In this document: positions 6,359-12,953 of the stretch, one piece after another
Layout: each line of letters begins with the position of its first letter
Position numbering within the stretch: the first letter of the stretch is position 1
DNA from: Deltaproteobacteria bacterium
Lineage (GTDB): Bacteria; Desulfobacterota; Desulfobulbia; Desulfobulbales; BM004
DNA length: 12,953 nucleotides
Reading direction: 5' to 3'
Assembly (NCBI GenBank): GCA_020346205.1
Contig: CP070776.1
Location: forward strand, 658,495 to 671,447
Notes under the pieces: model-generated
Told to the model about the DNA's origin: nothing
What the model saw: the letters and a program-made list of their open reading frames with translations, nothing else
Database searches by the model: none
Program-made: the position numbers and the translations under genes

Positions 6359-8122
6359 CTAGAATAGTCCTGTTACTTTACCTGTGTCTGTCTCGACATC
6401 AATACGACGGAAGGCCGGATTTGAACTGGTACCCGGCATCAGACTGATGGTACCGGCACAGGGGCACAGGAATTTCGCACCTGAATAGATCAACACGTCC
6501 CGGATCGGCAGCCGCCAGCCCTTGGGCACCCCTTTCTTGGTTGGGTCGTGGGAGAGGCTCAGGTGGCTCTTGACCATCATGGTTGCATAGTCGTCATACT
6601 TGGGATCATTCTCCAGCATCTCAGCCTTGGCATTTGCCTCCGGTGACCAGTCAACACCGTCGCCGCCATATACTTCCTTGGTGATCACTTCAACACGGTC
6701 ACGCAGTTTCATATCCAGCGGATAGAGGAATTTGAAGTCATTTTCCTCGTTGCAGGCATCGATTACGGCATCGGCAAACTCCAGGGCGCCGTCGCCGCCC
6801 AGTTCCCAATGCTTTGACTCGGCACAGCGGGCGCCTGCAGCCTCGGCAATTCTGCGGACAACAGCGCACTCTGCATCGGTATCGGTGTAGAAACGGTTGA
6901 TGCAGACAACCGGGTTGATACCGGCCTTACGGATAACCCCGATCAAGTGGACCATGTTTTCGCAGCCCTTCTCGACCAGTTCGACATTTTCCTTGGTGTA
7001 GGCATCATCCAACGGCTTGCCGGCCACAACTTTCGGGCCACCGCCATGCATTTTCAGGGCTCGGATAGTAGCAGTCAGAACAGAAACATGGGGCTTAAGG
7101 CCTGAATAACGGCTCTTGACGTTCCAGAATTTCTCAAAACCGATATCAGCGGCAAAGCCGGATTCGGTGATATTGTAATCAAAAAGCTTCAGGGCAACCC
7201 GGTCAGCGATGATGGATGACTGGCCGACCGCGATATTGGCAAAGGGGCCGGCATGCACGAGGCAGGGGTTATACTCTGCAGTGCACATCAGGGTCGGGTT
7301 GATAGTATTTCTCATGAAAGCGGCCATGGCATTGCCCACTTCCAGGTCACCACAGGTAACAGGATTCCCGCTTTTATCAAAGGCTACAGTAATGTTGTTG
7401 ATGCGTTCCTTCAGGTCAGCCAGGTCAGTGGCGATTGAAAGAATGGCCATGAGCTCAGAACCCACGGCAATACCGAACTTGGACTGCATGGTGAAACCGT
7501 CAAAGCGGCCGCCAAGGCCGATAACGATGTTCCTTAGGGCCTGGGCGCAGAAGTCGATGATCCAGCCGAATTCGACCCTGGTGGGATCGATATCAAGCCT
7601 GCGCATTCCGGTCAGCCGGGCAAGCTGCTCGTCGTTGTAATTCCGCTCGTGCTGCATACGAGAGGTCAGGGCCACCATGCCCAAGTTATGTGCATTCATG
7701 ATGTCGTTGATGTCACCAGTGAGTCCCAGGGAGAACTCTGTCATGGGGATCAACAGGGAGTTGCCGCCACCTGCCGCAGTACCCTTGACGTTCATGGTAG
7801 GGCCGCCGCTTGGCTGCCGCAGGGCACCACCCACATTAACTCCGCGCTTGCCCATACCTTCCATCAGACCACAAGAAGTAGTACTCTTCCCTTCACCCAG
7901 AGGGGTCGGGGTTATTGCGGTAACCTCGATGTACTTGCCGTCCGGTTTGTCCTTCAGACGGTCAATGATCTTCAGAAAATCAAGCTTGGCCAACCTGCCC
8001 ATGGGCAGCATTTCTTCCTTCTCGAGCCCAAGCTTCTCCCGCCACTCCTCTGGAGTAGGCATGTTCTTTTCAGCAGCCTCAGAAATCTGCCAGTCTGCCA
8101 TTTCTACCGCGTTATAAGCCAT
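6359..8122 (-). CDS. fhs: Formate-tetrahydrofolate ligase (formyltetrahydrofolate synthetase), divergent type
   Basis: Catalyses ATP-dependent joining of formate to tetrahydrofolate to give 10-formyl-THF, the entry step of the methyl branch of the Wood-Ljungdahl pathway and a source of one-carbon units. The 587-residue protein has the family P-loop [12 protein letters not shown] (71-82), TAAGGGNS (115-122), LTGDIND (134-140), [23 protein letters not shown], the folate-stacking context [11 protein letters not shown] and [11 protein letters not shown], and the usual C-terminal VTGLF. It departs from the Moorella-type sequence as I recall it: LREPSLGPSFGIKG reads [14 protein letters not shown] here (101-114), keeping the arginine (R102) but replacing the glutamate by Q103, and PGLPKRPA becomes PGTSSNPA. 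It is slightly longer than the classical 555-560 residues. AAGGAGG at 8130-8136, 7 bases upstream, fixes the start. A strong terminator follows. Assignment is secure; the subtype is an inference. Confidence 0.95.
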   Translation of the reverse strand: MAYNAVEMADWQISEAAEKNMPTPEEWREKLGLEKEEMLPMGRLAKLDFLKIIDRLKDKPDGKYIEVTAITPTPLGEGKSTTSCGLMEGMGKRGVNVGGALRQPSGGPTMNVKGTAAGGGNSLLIPMTEFSLGLTGDINDIMNAHNLGMVALTSRMQHERNYNDEQLARLTGMRRLDIDPTRVEFGWIIDFCAQALRNIVIGLGGRFDGFTMQSKFGIAVGSELMAILSIATDLADLKERINNITVAFDKSGNPVTCGDLEVGNAMAAFMRNTINPTLMCTAEYNPCLVHAGPFANIAVGQSSIIADRVALKLFDYNITESGFAADIGFEKFWNVKSRYSGLKPHVSVLTATIRALKMHGGGPKVVAGKPLDDAYTKENVELVEKGCENMVHLIGVIRKAGINPVVCINRFYTDTDAECAVVRRIAEAAGARCAESKHWELGGDGALEFADAVIDACNEENDFKFLYPLDMKLRDRVEVITKEVYGGDGVDWSPEANAKAEMLENDPKYDDYATMMVKSHLSLSHDPTKKGVPKGWRLPIRDVLIYSGAKFLCPCAGTISLMPGTSSNPAFRRIDVETDTGKVTGLF

Positions 8123-8264
8123 TTCATTCCCTCCTTAGTTCTTGTAGATTTATAGTAAAAAACAACCACCAATCCTAGCAACTTTGAAGTTCGGATCCTC
8201 CGATTATGGGAATACGACATCAAAGTAATAACAACAATCTAAACGAAAAAGCAAGTAGAAATAC

Positions 8265-9218
8265 CTATACGTCCACCTGAATTCCATCAAAAATGGTTGG
8301 ATACTTTTCCTGGAACTTCCGAAGCAGCGGAATCATAACCTCCCGCATGGATGGTTCCGCTCCTTTTGAGGTACGCAATTTGAAAATATGAAGCCACTCG
8401 AGAAGATTGGCAAAGGTTATTAATTCTGTCTTGCAGGAATTCGGCAAAACTGTCCTGGCTGCCTGGGGCGAAGAGGTTTCCAGGAGCTTGAGATAGATCT
8501 GCTCGGTATCAAGCATGGCTTTTTCCCATAAGGTATATTCCTCGCTGCCCTCTTTGAAAAACATAGGTTTAATAAAAGTCACCTCGTTACCGAACTTGTC
8601 CTGGCTGTACCTGCAGTATCTCTGACTCTCCTGCAGATAGGAAACAGGCCTGTGCCTGACTATCTCATGTGTTATGGCCCGGTTCACTACAAAGAGGACT
8701 GCTATGTGACGATGCTTGGCCAGAAGGTCTGCCGGCAGTGTTTCTACTTCTTCAAGGGGAACCTTTTCAACCTTTACCCCCTCCTGCTTAACGAGACCCC
8801 GTTCCGGCATCAGGTCTTCATAAAAGAGAGGATGGCGGTTATTCAGATATTCTGCTACAGCCTTTACTATTTTTACTGTCGGGTTTGCCTGGTACAGTTC
8901 TCTGAAAGCTCGAACGCTGCCTGTAACCAGGAGTTCTCCTTTTTCCACCTTATCAATAAACAGGTACTTGGGCATCAGGTTGAAGAGTTGGCCGGCAACG
9001 GATTCTGCATCATAAAAAATCCTCAGGGTAAGAACCGCCATCTCTGTAACAGAGTTATGTCCGTGCTTGATGATACCCCTTATAAAGGGTACTGCAGATT
9101 CAGCTGTTATTTTGTCTTCACTCTTGTAGCAGATACGACCGCAGACCTCAATCCGTATCGGCAGGCTCTGGTTATCCAGGTCTTCAAGTATCTCAAAATA
9201 TGGAGCAATAACTTTCAT
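8265..9218 (-). CDS. thyX: Flavin-dependent thymidylate synthase (long-type ThyX)
   Basis: Makes dTMP from dUMP using methylene-THF as carbon donor and reduced FAD, releasing THF rather than dihydrofolate. The 317-residue protein shows KHGHNSVTE (51-59), VTGSVRAFREL (98-108), the ThyX signature region HEIVRHRPVSYLQESQRY (184-201; R188-H189-R190 and S193), CRYSQDKFGNEVTFI (202-216), ARTVLPNS (254-261) and KLRTSKGAEPSMRE (280-293). It belongs to the longer ThyX group with about 100 residues between the first histidine motif and RHR. Some usual positions differ: in the C-terminal motif NLLEWLHIFKLR, two arginines expected by analogy read Leu, and AHPQMRE reads AEPSMRE. The start has only a weak GAGA-like ribosome site. 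It begins 29 bases after the nifS stop, so co-transcription with nifUS is plausible. No thyA is in the window. Confidence 0.92.
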   Translation of the reverse strand: MKVIAPYFEILEDLDNQSLPIRIEVCGRICYKSEDKITAESAVPFIRGIIKHGHNSVTEMAVLTLRIFYDAESVAGQLFNLMPKYLFIDKVEKGELLVTGSVRAFRELYQANPTVKIVKAVAEYLNNRHPLFYEDLMPERGLVKQEGVKVEKVPLEEVETLPADLLAKHRHIAVLFVVNRAITHEIVRHRPVSYLQESQRYCRYSQDKFGNEVTFIKPMFFKEGSEEYTLWEKAMLDTEQIYLKLLETSSPQAARTVLPNSCKTELITFANLLEWLHIFKLRTSKGAEPSMREVMIPLLRKFQEKYPTIFDGIQVDV

Positions 9219-9247
9219 CTGATTCTCATTAGGTTAGGGTTAATTAT

Positions 9248-10468
9248 TTAACAGCTGCACTTACATTGGCTGGAGCCTACCTCACCCGGGTGATGCCCTT
9301 TCCAGAACGGGGACATTTCCCTTAGGTTTTCAATAATCGGCGGCAGCTTCTCCAGAATAAAATCAATCTCGTCATCTGTATTATAGACACTCAGACTGAA
9401 ACGGATTGAGCCGTGGGCTGCTGTAAACGGTACTCCCATGGCCCTGAGGACATGGGATGGCTCCAGGGAACCTGATGTGCATGCGGACCCTGATGAAGCA
9501 CAGATGCCGAACCTGTCAAGATGAAGCAGGATTGATTCACCTTCCACGAACTCAAAACTGACGCTTGTTGTGTTAGGCAGCCTTTCTGTTTCATGTCCAT
9601 TGAGCATGGAGTGAGGTATTTTTTCCAATAAACCCTGCTCAAGTTTATCTCGCATAGCCTTAACCCTGGTGTTCTCGTCATCCAGACGTTCCCCTGCCAA
9701 TTCACAGGCTTTGCCAAGCCCAATAATTGAAGAAACATTTTCCGTGCCGCCCCTGCGGCCATGCTCCTGGTGCCCACCGATCAAAAATGGAGCAAAAGGA
9801 GTTCCGCGGCGAACATAAAGAACACCAATTCCTTTAGGAGCATGCAGCTTATGGCCTGAAATAGAAAGAAAATCAATAGAACTTGTTTTACTAAGATCAA
9901 TAGGAATCTTGCCCACAGCCTGCACTGCATCAGTATGAAAAAGTATACCTCTGCTTTTAGCTATTTCAGCCATTGCAGCAATAGGAAAAATTACTCCTGT
10001 TTCATTGTTGGCCCACATGACACTAACAATAGCAGTATCTTCTGAAAGGCTTTCTTCATAGCGTTTCAGGTCCAGCATGCCCTCCCTGTCAACCGGCAAC
10101 TGCGTAACTTTATGTTTGTGGCCTGTGAGGTTGTCGATATTTTCGCAAAGATTTTTGACAGCAGGATGCTCTACTCTTGTGGTTACAATATGTCTTTTAT
10201 CAGGAAATGCCTGCAAAGCAGAAAAAATCGCCGTGGAGTCACTCTCTGTTCCACAGCTTGTAAAAATAATTTCATCGGTTGAGGCACCGACAAGTTTGGC
10301 TATCTGTTCCCGAGCTGTAACAAGAGCACTTCCGACTTGCCCGCCGAAGCTATGCATGCTTGAAGGATTACCGTAAAGATCCGACAAGTAAGGCAACATT
10401 GTCTCCAGGACCTCGGGTGCCACCATTGTCGTAGCATTGTTATCCATATAAACTACTTTGGAGCTCAT
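9248..10468 (-). CDS. nifS: Cysteine desulfurase, NifS/IscS family
   Basis: A PLP enzyme that removes sulfur from cysteine as a persulfide and hands it to the scaffold protein NifU. The 406 residues include YMDNNATT (7-14), the YGNPSSMHSFG substrate region (32-42), H101 stacking on PLP in RVEHPAV, NNETGV (154-159), HTDAVQAVGK (178-187), the PLP lysine K207 in SISGHKLHAPKG, RRGGTEN (238-244), and the catalytic cysteine C330 in SSGSACTSG. An unusual cysteine-rich tail, QCKCSC, ends the protein (C402, C404, C406). The start codon overlaps the nifU stop by 4 bases (ATGA), with a strong GAGGAGGT site at 10475-10482, so it is translationally coupled to nifU. The name NifS follows from this pairing; IscS-type function in general Fe-S assembly is equally possible. 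Confidence 0.95.
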   Translation of the reverse strand: MSSKVVYMDNNATTMVAPEVLETMLPYLSDLYGNPSSMHSFGGQVGSALVTAREQIAKLVGASTDEIIFTSCGTESDSTAIFSALQAFPDKRHIVTTRVEHPAVKNLCENIDNLTGHKHKVTQLPVDREGMLDLKRYEESLSEDTAIVSVMWANNETGVIFPIAAMAEIAKSRGILFHTDAVQAVGKIPIDLSKTSSIDFLSISGHKLHAPKGIGVLYVRRGTPFAPFLIGGHQEHGRRGGTENVSSIIGLGKACELAGERLDDENTRVKAMRDKLEQGLLEKIPHSMLNGHETERLPNTTSVSFEFVEGESILLHLDRFGICASSGSACTSGSLEPSHVLRAMGVPFTAAHGSIRFSLSVYNTDDEIDFILEKLPPIIENLREMSPFWKGHHPGEVGSSQCKCSC

Positions 10469-11304
10469 TTTTTGACCTCCTCGACAATCAGGCTGTCCAA
10501 AACCTGTTCTCGCAGTTTTTTCTCCACGTATTCTTTCAAAGTAGTCTGTGAAGCTGCACAGCTGACACAGGCTCCACGCAGAGAAACCATGACAAAATCA
10601 CCGTCAACATCAATGAGTTCAATATCGCCACCATCTTTCCTCAGTGCCGGCCTTATTTCCCTTTCAAGAACATCTTCAATCATTTTGATTTTCTGAATAT
10701 TCGTCAGTCTTTTAGGACCCTCCTCGGCCTTGGTCTCCTCCCTTGCCTCCTTGCGGACTTCAAGAATTAATTCATCGATACGTTCGTGACAATTGCCGCA
10801 GCCGCCTCCGGCCTTGGTGAAGTTGGTTACCTCCTCGACTGTTTTCAAATTGCTCTCCTGTATCGCCCTTTTGATCTCCAGGTCAGTCACACCAAAGCAT
10901 TCACAGATAACTTCACCCTGGGCCATAGGGATAGGAACACCGCGATAGTTGGCAATAGCTGCCTCCAAAGCCTCACGGCCCATCACAGAACAATGCATTT
11001 TTTCCTTGGGAAGACCGCCAAGATATTCAGCAATATCCTCATTGGTAATCTTTTCAGCCTCTTCCAGGCTTAAACCCTTTATCATCTCTGTTAAGGCTGA
11101 AGAAGAAGCGATTGCACTGGCACATCCGAATGTCTTGAACTTCGCATCTTCAATCTTGCCCGCATCATCCAGTTTGAACGTAAGTGTAAGGGCATCACCG
11201 CAGGCCAGAGATCCAACCTCCCCCTTGCCGCTCGCATCTTCAATGTCACCTACATTACGCGGATTGAGAAAATGATCCTTAACTTTTTCTGTATAGTTCC
11301 ACAT
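10465..11304 (-). CDS. nifU: Three-domain Fe-S cluster scaffold protein NifU
   Basis: Builds Fe-S clusters from NifS-derived sulfur and passes them to apoproteins. The 279 residues contain all three NifU domains. The IscU-like scaffold (1-125) carries C35 in LACGD with D37, C61 and C105. A central BFD-like [2Fe-2S] domain (about 131-178) has C134xC136 and C169xxC172. After a charged linker (180-200), the C-terminal Nfu domain (about 203-275) has C246xxC249. Every cluster ligand expected from Azotobacter NifU is present, so the protein should be functional. An in-frame TAA lies two codons before the ATG, fixing this start. The GAGGAG at 11320-11325 is 12 bases away, longer than ideal. It is the first gene of the nifU-nifS pair, probably continuing into thyX. 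No nitrogenase genes are in view, so a general Fe-S role is likely. Confidence 0.95.
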   Translation of the reverse strand: MWNYTEKVKDHFLNPRNVGDIEDASGKGEVGSLACGDALTLTFKLDDAGKIEDAKFKTFGCASAIASSSALTEMIKGLSLEEAEKITNEDIAEYLGGLPKEKMHCSVMGREALEAAIANYRGVPIPMAQGEVICECFGVTDLEIKRAIQESNLKTVEEVTNFTKAGGGCGNCHERIDELILEVRKEAREETKAEEGPKRLTNIQKIKMIEDVLEREIRPALRKDGGDIELIDVDGDFVMVSLRGACVSCAASQTTLKEYVEKKLREQVLDSLIVEEVKK

Positions 11305-11339
11305 AGCTGATTAAAACTCCTCAAATTTAAGAATAAAAG

Positions 11340-11365
11340 TATCTCATATTAACTTAGCTGAGATA
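11340..11365. promoter_or_regulatory. Inverted repeat upstream of nifU
   Basis: TATCTCA (11340-11346) and TGAGATA (11359-11365) form perfect 7-bp arms around 12 bases, 36 to 61 bases upstream of the nifU start. It could be an operator for an Fe-S responsive repressor or a leader hairpin, but the sequence does not match the IscR motifs I know. The rest of the gap 11305-11557 is AT-rich, with one further weak hairpin near 11475-11506. I could not identify a convincing nifU promoter or a terminator for the upstream gene. Confidence 0.3.
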
Positions 11366-11557
11366 TATTCAGGTTCAGTTAAAAACAATTTAAAATTATG
11401 AAATAAATATAATCATTAAGCTGTAAATGTTTGGCAGTTCACCATAATTTTTTGACATGTAAAAATCAACCAGTATTCATTCCGCATTCAGCGGACAATT
11501 ATGAATTTTAAATTTTAAGTTCAAAATTGCTGGCCATTGTCCCTTAACTGTAAACCG

Positions 11558-12953
11558 TTAAAGCAATCCAATTTCAACTAACATGGCCTTAGCAGCTTCA
11601 AATAGGGCCACCTGCTTCTCCCTGTTCCTTGCTTCTACATAAAATCTGACCTTGGGTTCTGTACCCGACGGCCTTATCATTAACCAACTGCCATCGTCAA
11701 GGACCATTTTCCTGCCGTCAATGTCAATTATTTCTGCAATAATTTTTTCTTCATTACCAACATTTATCACTGAGCCTGCTTCATATTTATCAAGAAGGGC
11801 TAATGTAGACATCAACTCCTCCCCGCTACTGCTCACCACCACACCATCTTTGGCAGGATAATAAAAGCCGTGTTCCTGCTGGATTTCGAGAAGATATTCC
11901 CCCAGGTTCTTGCCGAGAGTCATAACCATATCAAGGGCAAGAAGCAGGCCTATATAGGCATCCTTTTCAGGCGTATGTCCAATGACGCTAATGCCATCTG
12001 ACTCTTCGAAATACACCAGAGCTTTGCCGATAACCGGCTTAAACTCCTTAAATCCGACTCGGGATTCAAAAACCTCCTCACCGAAATCCTCTGCCAGTTT
12101 ATTGGCGAAATTGCTGGTGGCAACTGTTTTTGCCACCATACCGTCTTTCCTTTTATGTTCGTGCAGAAAATGATACGCCATGGCACCAAAGAGATTCATA
12201 TCTATTTCTACTGTGCCGTCAGTCATCCTCACCCTGTCACCATCAGGATCAATAACTGCACCAAGTTTTAAAGGTTCTTGTCTTCCTGCGAGATACTGCA
12301 TAACGGGTGCCATATTTATTGAAGACGGCTCCGGGGCAACACCGCCAAACGTAGGGTCCCGGTCGCCACGCAGAATGATCAGTCTGTCGATGGAATTTTT
12401 AGCACCACCATTGGCCAAAAGTTTATGAATATGCAGCCTGCTCGCGCCATGGACACAGTCAACTGCAAGCACAACCCGTTTGTCATGTGCAAAATCAGAT
12501 ACTATTCCATCATAGTCCATGCCATGACGATCCCTGTTTTTGCGCACCATGTCGATCCATGAATTTAATGAATTACATTCCACCACCAAATTCCGGGCTG
12601 TTGAAACTGGAACCTGTATATCACTGTCAATGATTTCCCTGGCTTTCTCGGTGATCCGGTTGGTTATTAAGGAGGAGGCAGGTCCGCCGTCGAAACCATT
12701 GAATTTATAGCCCCCATACTCTAAGGGATTATGGCTCGGGGTCAGGTTGATTGAAAATGCTGCATTGCGCTCCAGAAGAGCTGCAGAAAGAACTCCTGTT
12801 GTCGACTCTCCGGCATAATGGACCTTAATACCGTTTTCCATAAGGACATCTATTGCACCCTGGGCAAGCTGTTTCCCGCCAAAACGGTTGTCAAATCCCA
12901 CTACACAACCCCTGGACTGCACTTCAGCAAAGGAACCCACACCAAGGTCTTCA
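11558..12953 (-). CDS. Phosphoglucomutase/phosphomannomutase family protein, N-terminus beyond window edge
   Basis: An alpha-D-phosphohexomutase that moves phosphate between C1 and C6 of hexose phosphates, feeding glycogen, exopolysaccharide or LPS synthesis. The frame remains open to the right edge, with 464 complete codons visible. The GTG at 12938-12940 is an internal valine, not the start: family proteins have a conserved N-terminal FGTDGxRG stretch before the VVGFDNRF seen here, so roughly 50-60 residues are missing. Counting from the first visible codon, the phosphoserine loop TPSHNP (S73), metal-binding DPDGDR (235-240), sugar-binding EESDG (316-320) and phosphate-binding RPSGTEP (427-433) are all present in order. 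The sugar loop EESDG differs from the GEMSGH of PMM/PGM and the GEQSGH of GlmM, so the exact substrate cannot be named. No clear terminator follows the TAA at 11558-11560. Confidence 0.93.
   Translation of the reverse strand, partial: EDLGVGSFAEVQSRGCVVGFDNRFGGKQLAQGAIDVLMENGIKVHYAGESTTGVLSAALLERNAAFSINLTPSHNPLEYGGYKFNGFDGGPASSLITNRITEKAREIIDSDIQVPVSTARNLVVECNSLNSWIDMVRKNRDRHGMDYDGIVSDFAHDKRVVLAVDCVHGASRLHIHKLLANGGAKNSIDRLIILRGDRDPTFGGVAPEPSSINMAPVMQYLAGRQEPLKLGAVIDPDGDRVRMTDGTVEIDMNLFGAMAYHFLHEHKRKDGMVAKTVATSNFANKLAEDFGEEVFESRVGFKEFKPVIGKALVYFEESDGISVIGHTPEKDAYIGLLLALDMVMTLGKNLGEYLLEIQQEHGFYYPAKDGVVVSSSGEELMSTLALLDKYEAGSVINVGNEEKIIAEIIDIDGRKMVLDDGSWLMIRPSGTEPKVRFYVEARNREKQVALFEAAKAMLVEIGLL

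Noticed and set aside
7649..8155. Plus-strand open frames (up to 168 codons) antisense to fhs
   Set aside because: Composition and lack of any motif mark them as shadows of the fhs coding frame; no ribosome site precedes them.
8123..8264. THF-type riboswitch or clear promoter upstream of fhs
   Set aside because: Only short palindromes were found (8180-8191 and 8191-8203). Nothing resembles the THF riboswitch known from Firmicutes, and no -35/-10 pair with good spacing was seen.
8652..9251. Plus-strand open frame of 199 codons antisense to thyX
   Set aside because: The opposite strand encodes a clear ThyX with its signature motifs; the plus-strand product is cysteine- and aromatic-rich without domain features.
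9391..9777. Minus-strand 128-codon frame inside nifS
   Set aside because: It is an alternative frame within an intact cysteine desulfurase gene that has the PLP lysine and catalytic cysteine in the other frame. There is no sign of a frameshift.
11475..11506. Hairpin downstream of the phosphohexomutase gene, considered as its terminator
   Set aside because: The arms are short and interrupted by a 5-base asymmetric bulge, and the T-rich stretch on the minus strand is too far from the stem.
12938..12940. GTG as the start codon of the rightmost gene
   Set aside because: The frame is open beyond it to the window edge, and the family has a conserved N-terminal block that is still missing, so it is an internal valine codon.

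Overview
The window looks like ordinary chromosome of a strictly anaerobic, probably autotrophy-capable bacterium. My best guess is a Desulfobacterota lineage such as a Desulfobulbales-type sulfate reducer or sulfur disproportionator. The guess rests on gene content: a CooC-type nickel-insertion ATPase for carbon monoxide dehydrogenase, a divergent formate-tetrahydrofolate ligase, full-length three-domain NifU with NifS, a manganese-dependent family II pyrophosphatase, and flavin-dependent ThyX. No 16S rRNA or other phylogenetic marker is present, so the taxon is an inference. I see no mobile element, tRNA, rRNA or CRISPR array.

Layout from left to right. Positions 1-907 (minus) hold ppaC, cut only at its last few residues. 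A 328-base divergent intergenic region follows, with a good promoter candidate on each strand and a pair of overlapping hairpins in the ppaC leader. Positions 1236-2162 (plus) encode an unrecognised single-pass membrane-anchored protein. It converges on a Bax inhibitor-1 family membrane protein at 2202-2918 (minus). A cooC-like gene at 3106-3864 (plus) converges on a large GspE/PilB-type ATPase at 3913-6186 (minus). Further right, all genes are on the minus strand: fhs (6359-8122) with a strong intrinsic terminator, then the run nifU (11304-10465), nifS (10468-9248), thyX (9218-8265), and finally a phosphoglucomutase/phosphomannomutase-family gene whose N-terminus lies beyond the right edge.

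Functional picture. Fhs and CooC both fit the Wood-Ljungdahl (reductive acetyl-CoA) pathway: Fhs activates formate on the methyl branch, and CooC would mature the nickel site of CO dehydrogenase on the carbonyl branch. The CODH/ACS genes themselves are not here. ThyX and Fhs share the folate one-carbon pool. NifU and NifS form a translationally coupled Fe-S cluster assembly pair with no nitrogenase genes nearby, so a housekeeping role is likely. PpaC pulls biosynthetic and activation reactions forward by removing pyrophosphate.

The most unusual item is the GspE/PilB-type ATPase. It carries an N-terminal MshEN-type domain (the family known to bind c-di-GMP), an acidic linker, a complete secretion/pilus motor ATPase core, and a C-terminal cyclic-nucleotide-binding domain with the key ligand residues kept. 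One motor could therefore respond to two different second messengers. I did not find a wholly new multi-gene system; most of the window is recognisable core metabolism.
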